NCBI RefSeq assembly: GCF_900199185.1
Contig: NZ_OBMI01000001.1
Span: forward strand, 620,001 to 684,000
Source of the DNA: Sphingomonas guangdongensis
GTDB taxonomy: Bacteria; Pseudomonadota; Alphaproteobacteria; Sphingomonadales; Sphingomonadaceae
Length of the DNA stretch: 64,000 nt
Direction: 5' to 3'
Numbering within the stretch: the stretch's first letter is position 1; the number at the start of each line of letters is the position of its first letter. A program made the translations under genes and the position numbers. Below the pieces are notes generated by a model. It had not been told where the DNA came from and made no database searches. It saw only the letters and a list, made by a program, of their open reading frames with translations. This document shows positions 16,265-24,434 of the stretch, piece after piece.

Positions 16265-18754
16265 GTGGCGAGCAAAGCGGTACCGACGAGCCTGTTCGAC
16301 GCGGCGACCATCGCCGATCGATGGCTGGCGGACTATTGCGGGCCGAAGCCGTTCGCCGACGTGCTGGTCACCGCCCGCCCCGACGACCGCGCCGCGTGGC
16401 GCATCGCGCTGGAGGAACTGGCGAGCGTCGGCGGCGAGGCGCTGGACGACACGCGCGAGCGGGTGCAGCGCCACGCCAGCGACATCGGTACCGGCTTCCG
16501 GGTCGCCGGCGAGCGGGCCGAGCGGCCGTGGCCGCTCTCCCCGCTGCCGCTGCTGATCGGTGCGGGGGAGTGGCAGGGCATCGCCGCCGGCGTGGTGCAG
16601 CGCGCCGAGCTGCTCGAGGCGGTCATCGCTGACATCTACGGGCCCGGGATGCTGGTCGCGAACGGCCACCTGCCCGCCGCGCTGGTGACCGGCAGCCCGT
16701 GGTTCCTGCGCCCGATGATGGGATTGCAGCCACCCGGCGGCTTTCACCTCCACTTCTACGCGGTCGACCTCTGCCGTGGGCCCGCCGGCGACTGGCGGGT
16801 GCTCGCCGACGGGGTACGCGCGCCCGTCGGTGCCGGTTACGCGCTGGAGAACCGGCTGTCGGTGTCGCGGACGCTCGGCGGGCTGCAGTCCCGCCTCAAC
16901 ATCGAACGCCACGCGCCGTTCTTCGCCGCGTTCCGGGAGGGGCTGGCCGCCGTCTGCCGGCGGGCGGAACCGCGGATCGGGCTGCTCACCCCCGGGCGCT
17001 GGAACCAGAGCTATGCGGAGCAGGCGCATCTCGCGCGCTACCTCGGCTTTCTGCTGGTGGAGGGTGCCGACCTGTCGGTGCTGGAGGACCGGCTCTACGT
17101 CCGCACGATCGCAGGGCTGAAGCGGGTCGATGCGCTGTGGCGCCGCGTCGATCCGCGCTTCCTCGATCCGCTGGCGTTCGACTCGACCTCAGCGATCGGG
17201 GTGCCCGGGCTGGTCGACGCAATGGCGGCCGGGAACGTCGTCCTCTCCTCCTCGCCCGGCAGCGGCGTCGTGGAGAGCGCGGCGCTCAACGCCTTCCTGC
17301 CGCAGCTCGCGACCCGGCTGACCGGCGCGTCGCTCCTCCTGCCCAACGCCGCGACCTGGTGGTGCGGCGGCGAGGCCGAGCGACAGGAGGTGATCGAGAA
17401 CATCGACCGGATGGTGATCGCTCCCGCCTTTGCCGAGGCGCCGCTCGGCCTGCCGGCCGGCCGCCCGGTGGTCGGGGCCGCGCTGTCCCCCGACGAGCGC
17501 ACTGCGCTGCTCGCCGACCTCGATCGTCGACCGCAGGATTATGTCGGGCAGGAGGTCGTGCGCCTGTCCTCCATGCCGGTGGTGAGCGACGGTCGGCTGA
17601 CACCGCGGCCGTTCACCGTGCGGGTGTTCGCGGCGCGTGACGCGAACGGTGCCTGGACGGTGCTGCCCGGCGGTTTCGCGCGGATCGGCGAGCATGCCGA
17701 CGAGCGCGCGGTGGTCATGGGTGACGGCACCTGGTCCGCCGACGTGTGCGTCCATGGGCCGGAGCCGGTCGACAAGGTGTCGCTGCTGCCTTCGGTCGAC
17801 ACCGTTAATCTCCGCCGCAACCCGGGCACCCTCCCCAGCCGGGTCGCCGACAATCTCTACTGGCTCGGCCGCTATCTGGAGCGGGGCGAGGCGCTGCTCG
17901 GTACCATCCGCGTGCTGCTCGGCCACTCGATCGGCGCGGACACGGGCGCGGCGCTCGCCCCCGACACCTTGTGGCGGCTGATCGGGCTGATTGTCGCGAG
18001 CGGCGCGGCGCCGCCACCCGCGTCGATCCGGCGCCAGGAGCTGACCCAATTTGCCAAGACCGCGCTGGAGGCGGAGGAGGGGTTCAGCGTCCGGATGATC
18101 AACCGCCAGGCGCGCGGGATCGGCGCAGTGTCGCGCGACCGGCTGGCCGGCGACCTGCTCCAGCTGCTCGACGCGCCTTACCCGACTCGCGGCCACATGC
18201 TCGACCGTGCCGGATCGCTCCAGCGGCGCTACGCCGCGCTCGCCGGATTGTCGGCGGAGCACATGAGCCGCACCGACGGTTGGCGATTCCACGACCTCGG
18301 CCGCCGGATCGAGCGTGCGACCGCGACCGCGGCGGCGGTACGCACGCTCGGCACCCTCGGGGCCAGCGCGGACGACCTGTCGACCCTGCTCGATCTTGCC
18401 AACAGCCAGATCAGCTATCGCCAGCGTTACCTGACCGGGATGGCCCGGGTGCCGGTCGTCGATCTGGTCACGCTCGATCCGGGCAATCCGCGCAGCCTGG
18501 CGTTCCAGGTCACGACCATCGGCGAGCATCTCGCGCGGCTGCCGACGCTCGGTGACGACGGTCTGGCCGAACCGCAGCAGGCGCTCGCCACCGCGCTTCA
18601 GGCGGTAATCTCGACCACCCGCGCGGTCGAGATCGACGACGCGGTGATGCGCGACGTGGAGGTGCGGCTGGCCGCGCTGTCCAACGCGGTCGCGCGCCGC
18701 TTCTTCCTGCAGGGCGCCGAGCCGCTCCGCGCCGCCGGCCTGACCCTGGCGTGA
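16265..18754 (+). CDS. Circularly permuted ATP-grasp / alpha-E fusion protein
   Basis: This protein is about 829 residues. Residues 1-490 match the circularly permuted type 2 ATP-grasp family (DUF404/DUF407): PGGFHLHFYAVDLCRGPAG, ENRLSVSRTLGG, LTPGRWNQSYAEQAHLARYLG and RIGEHADERAVVMGDG. Residues from about 515 are the all-helical alpha-E domain (DUF403), opening with LPSRVADNLYWLGRYLERGE. In many bacteria these are two genes; here they are one. ATP-grasp ligases join a carboxylate to an amine, and this subfamily is proposed to make peptide or amide bonds. I chose the GTG at 16265, which has TTGGGG six bases upstream, over the ATG at 16226 without one. It overlaps the transglutaminase gene by 4 bp. 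The substrate is unknown. Confidence 0.88.
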   Translation: MASKAVPTSLFDAATIADRWLADYCGPKPFADVLVTARPDDRAAWRIALEELASVGGEALDDTRERVQRHASDIGTGFRVAGERAERPWPLSPLPLLIGAGEWQGIAAGVVQRAELLEAVIADIYGPGMLVANGHLPAALVTGSPWFLRPMMGLQPPGGFHLHFYAVDLCRGPAGDWRVLADGVRAPVGAGYALENRLSVSRTLGGLQSRLNIERHAPFFAAFREGLAAVCRRAEPRIGLLTPGRWNQSYAEQAHLARYLGFLLVEGADLSVLEDRLYVRTIAGLKRVDALWRRVDPRFLDPLAFDSTSAIGVPGLVDAMAAGNVVLSSSPGSGVVESAALNAFLPQLATRLTGASLLLPNAATWWCGGEAERQEVIENIDRMVIAPAFAEAPLGLPAGRPVVGAALSPDERTALLADLDRRPQDYVGQEVVRLSSMPVVSDGRLTPRPFTVRVFAARDANGAWTVLPGGFARIGEHADERAVVMGDGTWSADVCVHGPEPVDKVSLLPSVDTVNLRRNPGTLPSRVADNLYWLGRYLERGEALLGTIRVLLGHSIGADTGAALAPDTLWRLIGLIVASGAAPPPASIRRQELTQFAKTALEAEEGFSVRMINRQARGIGAVSRDRLAGDLLQLLDAPYPTRGHMLDRAGSLQRRYAALAGLSAEHMSRTDGWRFHDLGRRIERATATAAAVRTLGTLGASADDLSTLLDLANSQISYRQRYLTGMARVPVVDLVTLDPGNPRSLAFQVTTIGEHLARLPTLGDDGLAEPQQALATALQAVISTTRAVEIDDAVMRDVEVRLAALSNAVARRFFLQGAEPLRAAGLTLA

Positions 18755-19638
18755 CGCCGATGCGCTACCAGATACGCCACGTCACCCGCTTCGACTATGC
18801 GGAGCCCGCAGGCTTCGCCCGCTGCAACCTGCGCCTGAAGCCGATCCACTGGTCGGGCCAGCGACTAGAGGACTACCACCTGGCGGTTGAGCCCGGGGGC
18901 GATACCGCGCCGGCGCGGGCAGAGGCGGGACTCGCCAACGTCACCCGCTTGGTGGTGGAGACGGCGGCTCGGACGCTGACCATCACCAGCAGCGCGCGGG
19001 TGACGGTCGACCGGCTGCTCCCGATTCCCGACCCCGGCGATCCGACGCTCGCCACGATCGCCGCGGCCGCGCGGGTCAGTCGCGACATGGGCGCGGCGAG
19101 CCCGGCGGCCTATCTCTTCCCCTCGCCCCGCATCCCGCTCGATCCCGCGATCGCTGCGTGGTGCGCGGCCGAGCTCGCCCCCGACCGGCCGTGCCTGGAG
19201 GCGGCGATCGGCCTCGCGCGCGCGATCCAGCGCGACTTCGCCTTCGATCCCACCGCGACGCTGGTCGACACGCCCGCGCGCGAAGCATTCGACCGTCGCG
19301 GCGGCGTGTGCCAGGACTTCGCGCAGATCATGATCGGCGGCCTGCGCGCCGCCGGGCTCCCCGCCGCCTACGCCTCGGGCTATTTGCGGACCCTGCCCCC
19401 GCTCGGGCAGCCGCGGCTGGTCGGGGCGGATGCCACCCACGCCTGGGTGCTGCTGTGGTGCGGCGACGCGCTCGGCTGGGTCGGGGTCGATCCGACTAAC
19501 GGCATTTGGATGGCGCAGGACCATGTCGTCATGGCGATCGGCCGCGATTATGCCGATATTGCGCCGATCGACGGCGTGATCCTGGGATCGGGCGCGCAGG
19601 CCATGCACGTGTCGGTCGACGTCGAACCACTCGACTGA
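18751..19638 (+). CDS. Bacterial transglutaminase-like cysteine protease family protein
   Basis: This 295-residue cytosolic protein has an N-terminal beta domain (MRYQIRHVTRFDYAEPAGF) followed by a transglutaminase-like catalytic core. The triad is readable: Cys in GGVCQDFAQIM (about 190), His in DATHAWVLLWC (about 230) and Asp in GVDPTNG (about 250). GTG at 18751 overlaps the preceding TGA (GTGA); an ATG three codons later is equally possible. The pairing with ATP-grasp/alpha-E proteins recurs across bacteria. The enzyme may cleave or transfer the amide bond that the ligase forms. Confidence 0.9.
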   Translation: MTPMRYQIRHVTRFDYAEPAGFARCNLRLKPIHWSGQRLEDYHLAVEPGGDTAPARAEAGLANVTRLVVETAARTLTITSSARVTVDRLLPIPDPGDPTLATIAAAARVSRDMGAASPAAYLFPSPRIPLDPAIAAWCAAELAPDRPCLEAAIGLARAIQRDFAFDPTATLVDTPAREAFDRRGGVCQDFAQIMIGGLRAAGLPAAYASGYLRTLPPLGQPRLVGADATHAWVLLWCGDALGWVGVDPTNGIWMAQDHVVMAIGRDYADIAPIDGVILGSGAQAMHVSVDVEPLD

Positions 19639-19640
19639 CC

Positions 19641-19738
19641 GTCATGCCAGCTCAGGCTGGCATCCATGGCCGTTTCGCCGCAATCTGACTTCCGTACTGT
19701 GGCAAGCAGACTTGGACTCCAGCCTGCGCTGGAGTGAC
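19641..19738. repeat. Intergenic inverted repeat, same family as serC-serA gap
   Basis: Arms 19641-19669 (GTCATGCCAGCTCAGGCTGG...) and 19711-19738 are imperfect reverse complements flanking about 41 bp. It separates the transglutaminase gene from the dehydrogenase gene and ends 16 bp before the latter's start, so it probably overlaps that gene's promoter or 5' leader. Confidence 0.75.
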
Positions 19739-19754
19739 CAGAGCGGAGGGGATC

Positions 19755-20537
19755 ATGCGCAGCATCTTCATCACCGGCGGCGCGTCGGGCATTGGCCGCG
19801 CGACCGCGATCCTGTTCGCGGACCGCGGATGGCGCGTCGGGCTCGCCGACGTGAACGACACAGGCCTGGCCGAGACGCGGGCGGTGCTGGAAGGTGCGGG
19901 CCACTCGCTCCACCGCCTCGACGTACGGGATCGTGCCGGCTGGGACGCGGCGCTTGCCGATTTCGCCGGTACAGACGGCGGGATCGACGTGCTGTTCAAC
20001 AACGCCGGCATCAACGTCGGCGGGCCGTTCGCGGAGACGAGCGTCGCCGACATCGAGCGTGCGATCGCGATCAACCTGACCGGCGTGATCCACGGCGCGC
20101 ATGCCGCCTATCGCTACCTCAAGGCCGCGACGCCCGGTGCGTGCCTGCTCAACACCGCGTCGGCCGCCGGGCTGTTCGGGGTCAACAACGCCGCCGTCTA
20201 CTCGGCGACCAAGTTCGGCGTGCGCGGACTGACCGAGTCGCTCGATCTCGAATGGGCGCGTGACGGGATCACGGTCGCGGCGCTGCTGCCGAGCTTCATC
20301 GACACGCCGCTGCTCGACGTGGTGCCCACTGGCTCCAACGCGACGACGCGCGACCGGGTGCGCGCCGCCGGGCTGGAGTTCACGCCGGTCGAGGAGGTCG
20401 CGCAGGCCGCCTGGGCGGCAGTGCACGGCACCCGCGTCCACTATCCGGTCGGCAGGACCGCGCGCCGCATCGCCTTTGCCGCACGCTGGATGCCGGCCCG
20501 CTTCCGCCGCTCGCTGCGCGGCCGTCGCGGTCTGTAG
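19755..20537 (+). CDS. Short-chain dehydrogenase/reductase
   Basis: This 260-residue classical SDR has TGGASGIGRAT (nucleotide-binding glycine loop) at residues 7-17, NNAG near 80, the catalytic serine in NTASAAG and YSATK as the Tyr-x-x-x-Lys pair. ADVND after the second strand suggests NAD rather than NADP preference. The ATG at 19755 has GGAGGGG five bases upstream. An in-frame ATG at 19734 lies next to the repeat and lacks a Shine-Dalgarno. The arginine-rich C-terminus (RFRRSLRGRRGL) is unusual. Substrate unknown. Confidence 0.92.
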   Translation: MRSIFITGGASGIGRATAILFADRGWRVGLADVNDTGLAETRAVLEGAGHSLHRLDVRDRAGWDAALADFAGTDGGIDVLFNNAGINVGGPFAETSVADIERAIAINLTGVIHGAHAAYRYLKAATPGACLLNTASAAGLFGVNNAAVYSATKFGVRGLTESLDLEWARDGITVAALLPSFIDTPLLDVVPTGSNATTRDRVRAAGLEFTPVEEVAQAAWAAVHGTRVHYPVGRTARRIAFAARWMPARFRRSLRGRRGL

Positions 20538-20580
20538 ACGCCGCGCAGAAAGCTCCCGGCACGCTTGATGCAACTGCCTA

Positions 20581-20605
20581 GGAACAGGCCACTCGCCGAG
20601 TCGTT
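20581..20605 (+). promoter_or_regulatory. EcfG-type general-stress promoter (GGAAC-N16-CGTT)
   Basis: GGAAC at 20581-20585 and CGTT at 20602-20605 are separated by exactly 16 bases, the consensus of the alphaproteobacterial EcfG sigma factor. The start codon of the small membrane protein lies 33 bp downstream, leaving room for a transcription start and a GAAGG ribosome-binding site. Confidence 0.7.
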
Positions 20606-20637
20606 GGTCAGCCGTCACAATCAACGAAGGTTCACTC

Positions 20638-21060
20638 ATGGCCGCTCGCCGCACCACCACCACCGACAAGCCAGCGAACGCGACGGGACGCCGCACGCCC
20701 GCCAAGCGCCGGCCAGCGCCGCGGAAGGCAAAGGATCAGGGGCACACGTCATGGAGCCGGGTGGCCGCGATCGGGATCGGTACCACGCTGATCGCGGGCG
20801 GGGCCGCGCTGCTCGGGATCTTCGCGAACCGCCGCGGCTGGCTGGCGACGACCGGCAATGCCGAGCACGCCGCGCCCGACCTCGCGCTTGATGCGCCGCG
20901 TCCCGGCACGAACCGTGCACCCGACGCCTTCCGACCCGATCCGACCGCACCGGTTCCCGAGAGCGAGCGCGAAGGATTGCGCCCCGCGACCGGCCCGGCA
21001 CCGACCCTGGTCAAGGGTCAGGCCGACGAACTCCGTCGCGTCGACGCCGCCCCGGCGTGA
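20638..21060 (+). CDS. Small single-pass membrane protein, predicted general-stress gene
   Basis: The product has 140 residues and matches no family I recognise. It has a very basic, Ala/Pro/Lys-rich N-terminus (ARRTTTTDKPANATGRRTPA), one hydrophobic segment at about 42-64 (SRVAAIGIGTTLIAGGAALL) and an acidic/proline-rich tail. The basic start implies a cytoplasmic N-terminus. GAAGG precedes the ATG. It is preceded by a consensus EcfG promoter, so it probably belongs to the general stress regulon. Confidence 0.75.
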   Translation: MAARRTTTTDKPANATGRRTPAKRRPAPRKAKDQGHTSWSRVAAIGIGTTLIAGGAALLGIFANRRGWLATTGNAEHAAPDLALDAPRPGTNRAPDAFRPDPTAPVPESEREGLRPATGPAPTLVKGQADELRRVDAAPA

Positions 21061-21080
21061 CCCTCACCTGACCGGCAGTG

Positions 21081-21101
21081 CCCCGACGCAGGCCGTCGGG
21101 G
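21081..21101. terminator. Hairpin between convergent genes
   Basis: CCCCGAC and GTCGGGG form a 7-bp stem with a 7-nt loop in the 49-bp gap between two convergent small genes. It could serve both strands. No T-run is present. Confidence 0.5.
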
Positions 21102-21109
21102 AACCCGGG

Positions 21110-21274
21110 TCATCCCGCGTCCGTCAGCTTGCTCTTCCGCCCGCCGTCATCGTCGGCGGGCGGCTGGTTTCGGTCGAGCGTGTCGCCCGGCCGGCGCGCG
21201 TCGCCTTTCTCCTGATGCTCGGTCGAGATGTTCGGCGCAGGCTGCGTCTCGGTCGGCTTGCCGTCATCGGTCAT
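21110..21274 (-). CDS. Small hydrophilic protein, predicted disordered and stress-induced
   Basis: This 54-residue product (MTDDGKPTETQPAPNISTEH...) is rich in Asp, Pro, Gly, Lys and Gln, with no hydrophobic segment, so it is probably intrinsically disordered. The start at 21274 has AAGGAG about 7 bases upstream; the longer frame from 21313 has none. A GGAAC-N17-GGTT promoter-like element lies directly upstream. Function unknown. Composition and promoter recall the 53-residue protein at 25962-26123. Confidence 0.7.
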   Translation of the reverse strand: MTDDGKPTETQPAPNISTEHQEKGDARRPGDTLDRNQPPADDDGGRKSKLTDAG

Positions 21275-21295
21275 GGGTGTTCTCCTTGCCCGAAG

Positions 21296-21321
21296 AACCG
21301 CCCGACCCCGCACCGCGTTCC
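21296..21321 (-). promoter_or_regulatory. EcfG-like promoter (GGAAC-N17-GGTT)
   Basis: On the minus strand GGAAC (21321-21317) is followed after 17 bases by GGTT (21299-21296). One position of the -10 element deviates from CGTT. It begins immediately after the stop codon of the diguanylate cyclase gene and points at the 54-residue protein. Confidence 0.55.
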
Positions 21322-22773
21322 TTAGCTCCGGCGCTGCTCGCGGTCGCCGGAGCGCATCCTACCCCAGGTCGCGCTTGTCCCGCGCCCGTTGCGCTTGGCC
21401 TGGTAGAGCGCGCTGTCGGAGCGGTGGATCAGCGCGCGGGCGTCCTGCACCTCCGCCGTCATCGCCGCCACGCCGATCGTTCCCGACGCCGCGATCGGCC
21501 CGGCGCTCGTCCGCACCGGCTTGCGCAGGTCGTCGAGCAGGCGCGGGAGCAGCGCATCCACGTCCGTCGCGACCGGCCCGGTCAGCACCAGCGCGAACTC
21601 GTCGCCGCCCAGCCGCGCCGCGAAGCCGCCGTCCGGCGCGACCCGCCGGATCCGCCGGGCGAAGGCGCGCAGGACGTCGTCGCCGGTCAGGTGCCCGTGC
21701 GTGTCGTTGATCTGCTTGAAGTAATCGAGATCGATCATCAGCAGCGCGAGCGGCGTGCCCTCATCCGACGCCGCCGCGAGCTCGCGATCGAGCGTCTCGG
21801 CGAAGGACGCGCGGTTGGCGATCCCGGTCAGGGCATCGATGCTGGCCGTGCGGCGCAGGCTCTGCTCCAGCGCGTACCGGTCGGTCACGTCGCGGAACAC
21901 GCCGATCAGTGCGTGCGGCTCGCCATTCTCGCGCTCCAGCTCACCGGCGGCGCGGACCCGGCGCAGGTTGCCGCGCGCGGTGCAGAAGTCGACCTCGACG
22001 TCGAACGGAGCACCCGTTTCCAGCGTGGCGGCGATGGCCGCGCTAATGGCTGCGCGCGCCTGCGGCGGGTAATAGTCGAGCGCGGAGGTGAGCGGCGGCG
22101 GCGCGCCGATCGGCAGCTCGTGGACGCGAAAGGTCCCTTCCGACCAGGAGAGGCGCTCGTCGGCCAGCGTCATTCGCCACGATCCGATCTGCGCCATGCG
22201 CTCGGCCTGGCGAAACGTCTGGTCGGCGCGCCGCAACTCGGCCGACTGCTGCTCCGCCTGGAGCCGCAGCGCGCGGCTGCGCAGCAGCGCCTCCGCCAGC
22301 GTCTGGAGGTGACGGAGCCGGGCCTGCTGCTCGGGGGAGAAGGTCCGGGTTTCGGTATCCAGCGCGCACACCGCGCCGATCGGCACCGTCGTTCCCGTGC
22401 CCGGATCGGTCGCGTGGATCGGCATGCCGGCATAGGCGCGGAAGTGCGGCGCCTCCGTCACGAGGAAGGAGTTCGCCACCCGATCGTCACGGCGCGCATC
22501 CCTGATCAACAGGGGCCCGGTGCTCTCGATCGTGTGGGTGCAGAAGCTGGCGGAGCGCGGCAGCTCGCGCGCCGGTGTGCCCACGCCGGCCTTGATCCAT
22601 TGGCGCTCGAGATCAATCAGCGTGATCGCGCCCACCGGGCACGAGAGCATCTCCGCGGCAAGCGCGGCCAGCGCGTCGAATTCCGCTTCCGGCGGCGTAT
22701 CGAGCAGTTGCAAGGCAGCGAGCGCCCGCAGGCGCGCGGCATCCCGATCGGTGGTTTGAGCAGACGCGAACAT
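21322..22773 (-). CDS. GAF-PAS-GGDEF diguanylate cyclase
   Basis: This 483-residue, apparently soluble enzyme should make cyclic di-GMP from two GTP. An N-terminal GAF domain (about 20-165, PVGAITLIDLERQWIKAGVG, SFCTHTI) is followed by a PAS fold (about 190-310, with IGVFRDVTDRYALEQSL at its end) and a GGDEF domain (about 320-470; DALTGIANRASF, LMIDLDYFKQINDTHGH, intact GGDEF). The position where an inhibitory RxxD site usually lies, five residues before GGDEF, does not show it, so product inhibition may be absent. There is no transmembrane segment. It is divergent from the Xer gene. Confidence 0.94.
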   Translation of the reverse strand: MFASAQTTDRDAARLRALAALQLLDTPPEAEFDALAALAAEMLSCPVGAITLIDLERQWIKAGVGTPARELPRSASFCTHTIESTGPLLIRDARRDDRVANSFLVTEAPHFRAYAGMPIHATDPGTGTTVPIGAVCALDTETRTFSPEQQARLRHLQTLAEALLRSRALRLQAEQQSAELRRADQTFRQAERMAQIGSWRMTLADERLSWSEGTFRVHELPIGAPPPLTSALDYYPPQARAAISAAIAATLETGAPFDVEVDFCTARGNLRRVRAAGELERENGEPHALIGVFRDVTDRYALEQSLRRTASIDALTGIANRASFAETLDRELAAASDEGTPLALLMIDLDYFKQINDTHGHLTGDDVLRAFARRIRRVAPDGGFAARLGGDEFALVLTGPVATDVDALLPRLLDDLRKPVRTSAGPIAASGTIGVAAMTAEVQDARALIHRSDSALYQAKRNGRGTSATWGRMRSGDREQRRS

Positions 22774-22866
22774 GCCGGCGGTGCTACGGGAAGCAGGGTT
22801 AATTTTTTCCGGATGCGGGATCGTTCCGCGACGATTAGATGAGCCGGATCAGGAGCCTGCCGAGCG

Positions 22867-23751
22867 ATGCATCCCCTACCTGCCGCCTATGCACAGCACC
22901 TCCTCCGTGACCGGCGCCGCTCGGCCCACACGGTGCGCGCCTACCAGGCCTGTGCCGAGCGGCTGATGTCCTTCCTCCAGGACCATTGGGGCGGCCCGGT
23001 CACCGTCGAACGGCTCGCGCGGCTGTCCGCCGCCGATCTGCGCGCCTTTCTCGCCCGTCGCCGCGGCGAGGGGATCGGCAATGCCTCCGCCGCCCGGGAG
23101 CTCTCGGCGGTGCGCGGCTTTCTGGGCTGGGCGGCACCCGGGTCCGCCTCGCCGCGGGTCCGCGGTCCCCGGGTGAAGTCGGGCGTGCCGCGCCCGATCG
23201 CTCCCGCCGAGGTAATCGCGCTGGCGGAAGAGGTGGCGGACGAGGCAGCGGCGGCGTGGATCGCCGCGCGCGACTGGGCGGTGCTGCTACTACTCTACGG
23301 CGCGGGATTGCGGATCGGGGAGGCGATGGCGCTGATGGGCGCAGTGCTGCCGCTTGGCCCGACCCTGCGGGTCACCGGCAAGCGCGCGAAGACCCGAATC
23401 GTCCCGCTGCTGCCGCAGGTCCGCGTGGCAATCGAGCGCTACCTGTCGCTTCAGCCCTGGGGAGTGTCGCCGAACGCACCGCTTTTTCGCGGAGCGAAGG
23501 GAGGCCCGCTCGCCGCCGGCGTCATCCGCCGCTCCGTCCGCGGCGCGCGGGCGCGGCTCGGGCTCGGCGAGCGGACCACGCCCCATGCACTGCGGCACAG
23601 CTTCGCCACTCACTTGCTCGGGCGAGGCGCGGACCTGCGCGCGCTGCAGGAACTGCTCGGTCACGCGAGCCTCAGCTCGACCCAGGTCTATACCGCGGTC
23701 GACGCGGCCTATCTGCTGGACGTGTACCGCCACGCGCATCCACGCGCGTGA
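22867..23751 (+). CDS. Tyrosine recombinase XerC/XerD family
   Basis: This 294-residue site-specific recombinase is expected to resolve chromosome dimers at dif. The N-terminal SAM-like DNA-binding domain (SAHTVRAYQACAERLMSFL) precedes a catalytic domain. The catalytic residues are all present: Arg in GAGLRIGEAM, Lys in GKRAKTRIVPL, HALRHSFATHLL, His in LLGHASLSSTQ and the Tyr nucleophile in QVYTAVD. Length and wording fit a housekeeping Xer protein rather than a phage integrase. Which of XerC or XerD it is cannot be settled here. Confidence 0.93.
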   Translation: MHPLPAAYAQHLLRDRRRSAHTVRAYQACAERLMSFLQDHWGGPVTVERLARLSAADLRAFLARRRGEGIGNASAARELSAVRGFLGWAAPGSASPRVRGPRVKSGVPRPIAPAEVIALAEEVADEAAAAWIAARDWAVLLLLYGAGLRIGEAMALMGAVLPLGPTLRVTGKRAKTRIVPLLPQVRVAIERYLSLQPWGVSPNAPLFRGAKGGPLAAGVIRRSVRGARARLGLGERTTPHALRHSFATHLLGRGADLRALQELLGHASLSSTQVYTAVDAAYLLDVYRHAHPRA

Positions 23752-23761
23752 TCGATTTCGC

Positions 23762-24388
23762 TTATGAGCGCTGGTCGCGGGGCCGCCAGGTCGCCACTCG
23801 GTAAAGATAGCCGATGACGATCGCGGCCGTCAGCGCGATCGCCGCCGGGCCGACATAGGCGTCGAGCCGGTCGAAGTTTCGACCGAGGTAGAAGCCGGCA
23901 CCCGCCAGCACGCTGTTCCAGATCGTGCTGCCGGTGAAGGTTGCCAGTATGAAGCGCCAGTGCGGCATCCGCGCCATCCCCGCGGGTAGCGAGATCATGG
24001 TCCGGAACGTTGGCAGGAAGCGGAACACGAAGACGGTCTTGCCACCGTGCTTCAGAAAGAAGCGGTGGAGCCGCTCGACATCCTCCCACTCGACCGTCAG
24101 CCAGCGGCCATGCCGGTCGACGAAGGGCTTTAGGCCCTGATAGCCGAAGCGCCGCCCGATCGCGTACCAGAAGTAATTGCCGATCGTGGTGCCGAGCGTG
24201 CCCCACAGCACCAGCGGCACCATCGCCATGTCGCCGCGGGCGGCCAGCATCCCGCCCAGTCCCATGATGACCTCTGACGGGACCGGCGGAACGACATTCT
24301 CCAGCGCCATCAGCAGCACGATGCCGATGTAGCCGCCCCAAGCGATGGCGTTGAGTATGAATTCGGTCACGACGGCGACGAAACTCAC
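23762..24388 (-). CDS. DedA family membrane protein
   Basis: This 208-residue inner-membrane protein of the DedA/VTT superfamily is implicated in lipid-carrier scrambling or translocation and envelope homeostasis. The signature stretches MALENVVPPVPSEVIMGLGG and FVFRFLPTFRTMISLPAGMARM are clear, with helices before and after. It converges on the Xer gene with only 10 bp between stops and lies 46 bp after gshB on the same strand. Confidence 0.94.
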   Translation of the reverse strand: MSFVAVVTEFILNAIAWGGYIGIVLLMALENVVPPVPSEVIMGLGGMLAARGDMAMVPLVLWGTLGTTIGNYFWYAIGRRFGYQGLKPFVDRHGRWLTVEWEDVERLHRFFLKHGGKTVFVFRFLPTFRTMISLPAGMARMPHWRFILATFTGSTIWNSVLAGAGFYLGRNFDRLDAYVGPAAIALTAAIVIGYLYRVATWRPRDQRS

Positions 24389-24434
24389 GACGTCGCCGGA
24401 GGCTCCCTGTCGCGGTCGCGCGTCGCAGCGGCGA

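Noticed and set aside
21277..22842. 521-codon open frame on the plus strand
   Set aside because: It is antisense to the diguanylate cyclase, whose GAF, PAS and GGDEF motifs are intact on the other strand.
22867..23751. Xer recombinase as a phage or island integrase
   Set aside because: Length and motifs fit the housekeeping dimer-resolution type, and no phage genes, att repeats or tRNA flank it.
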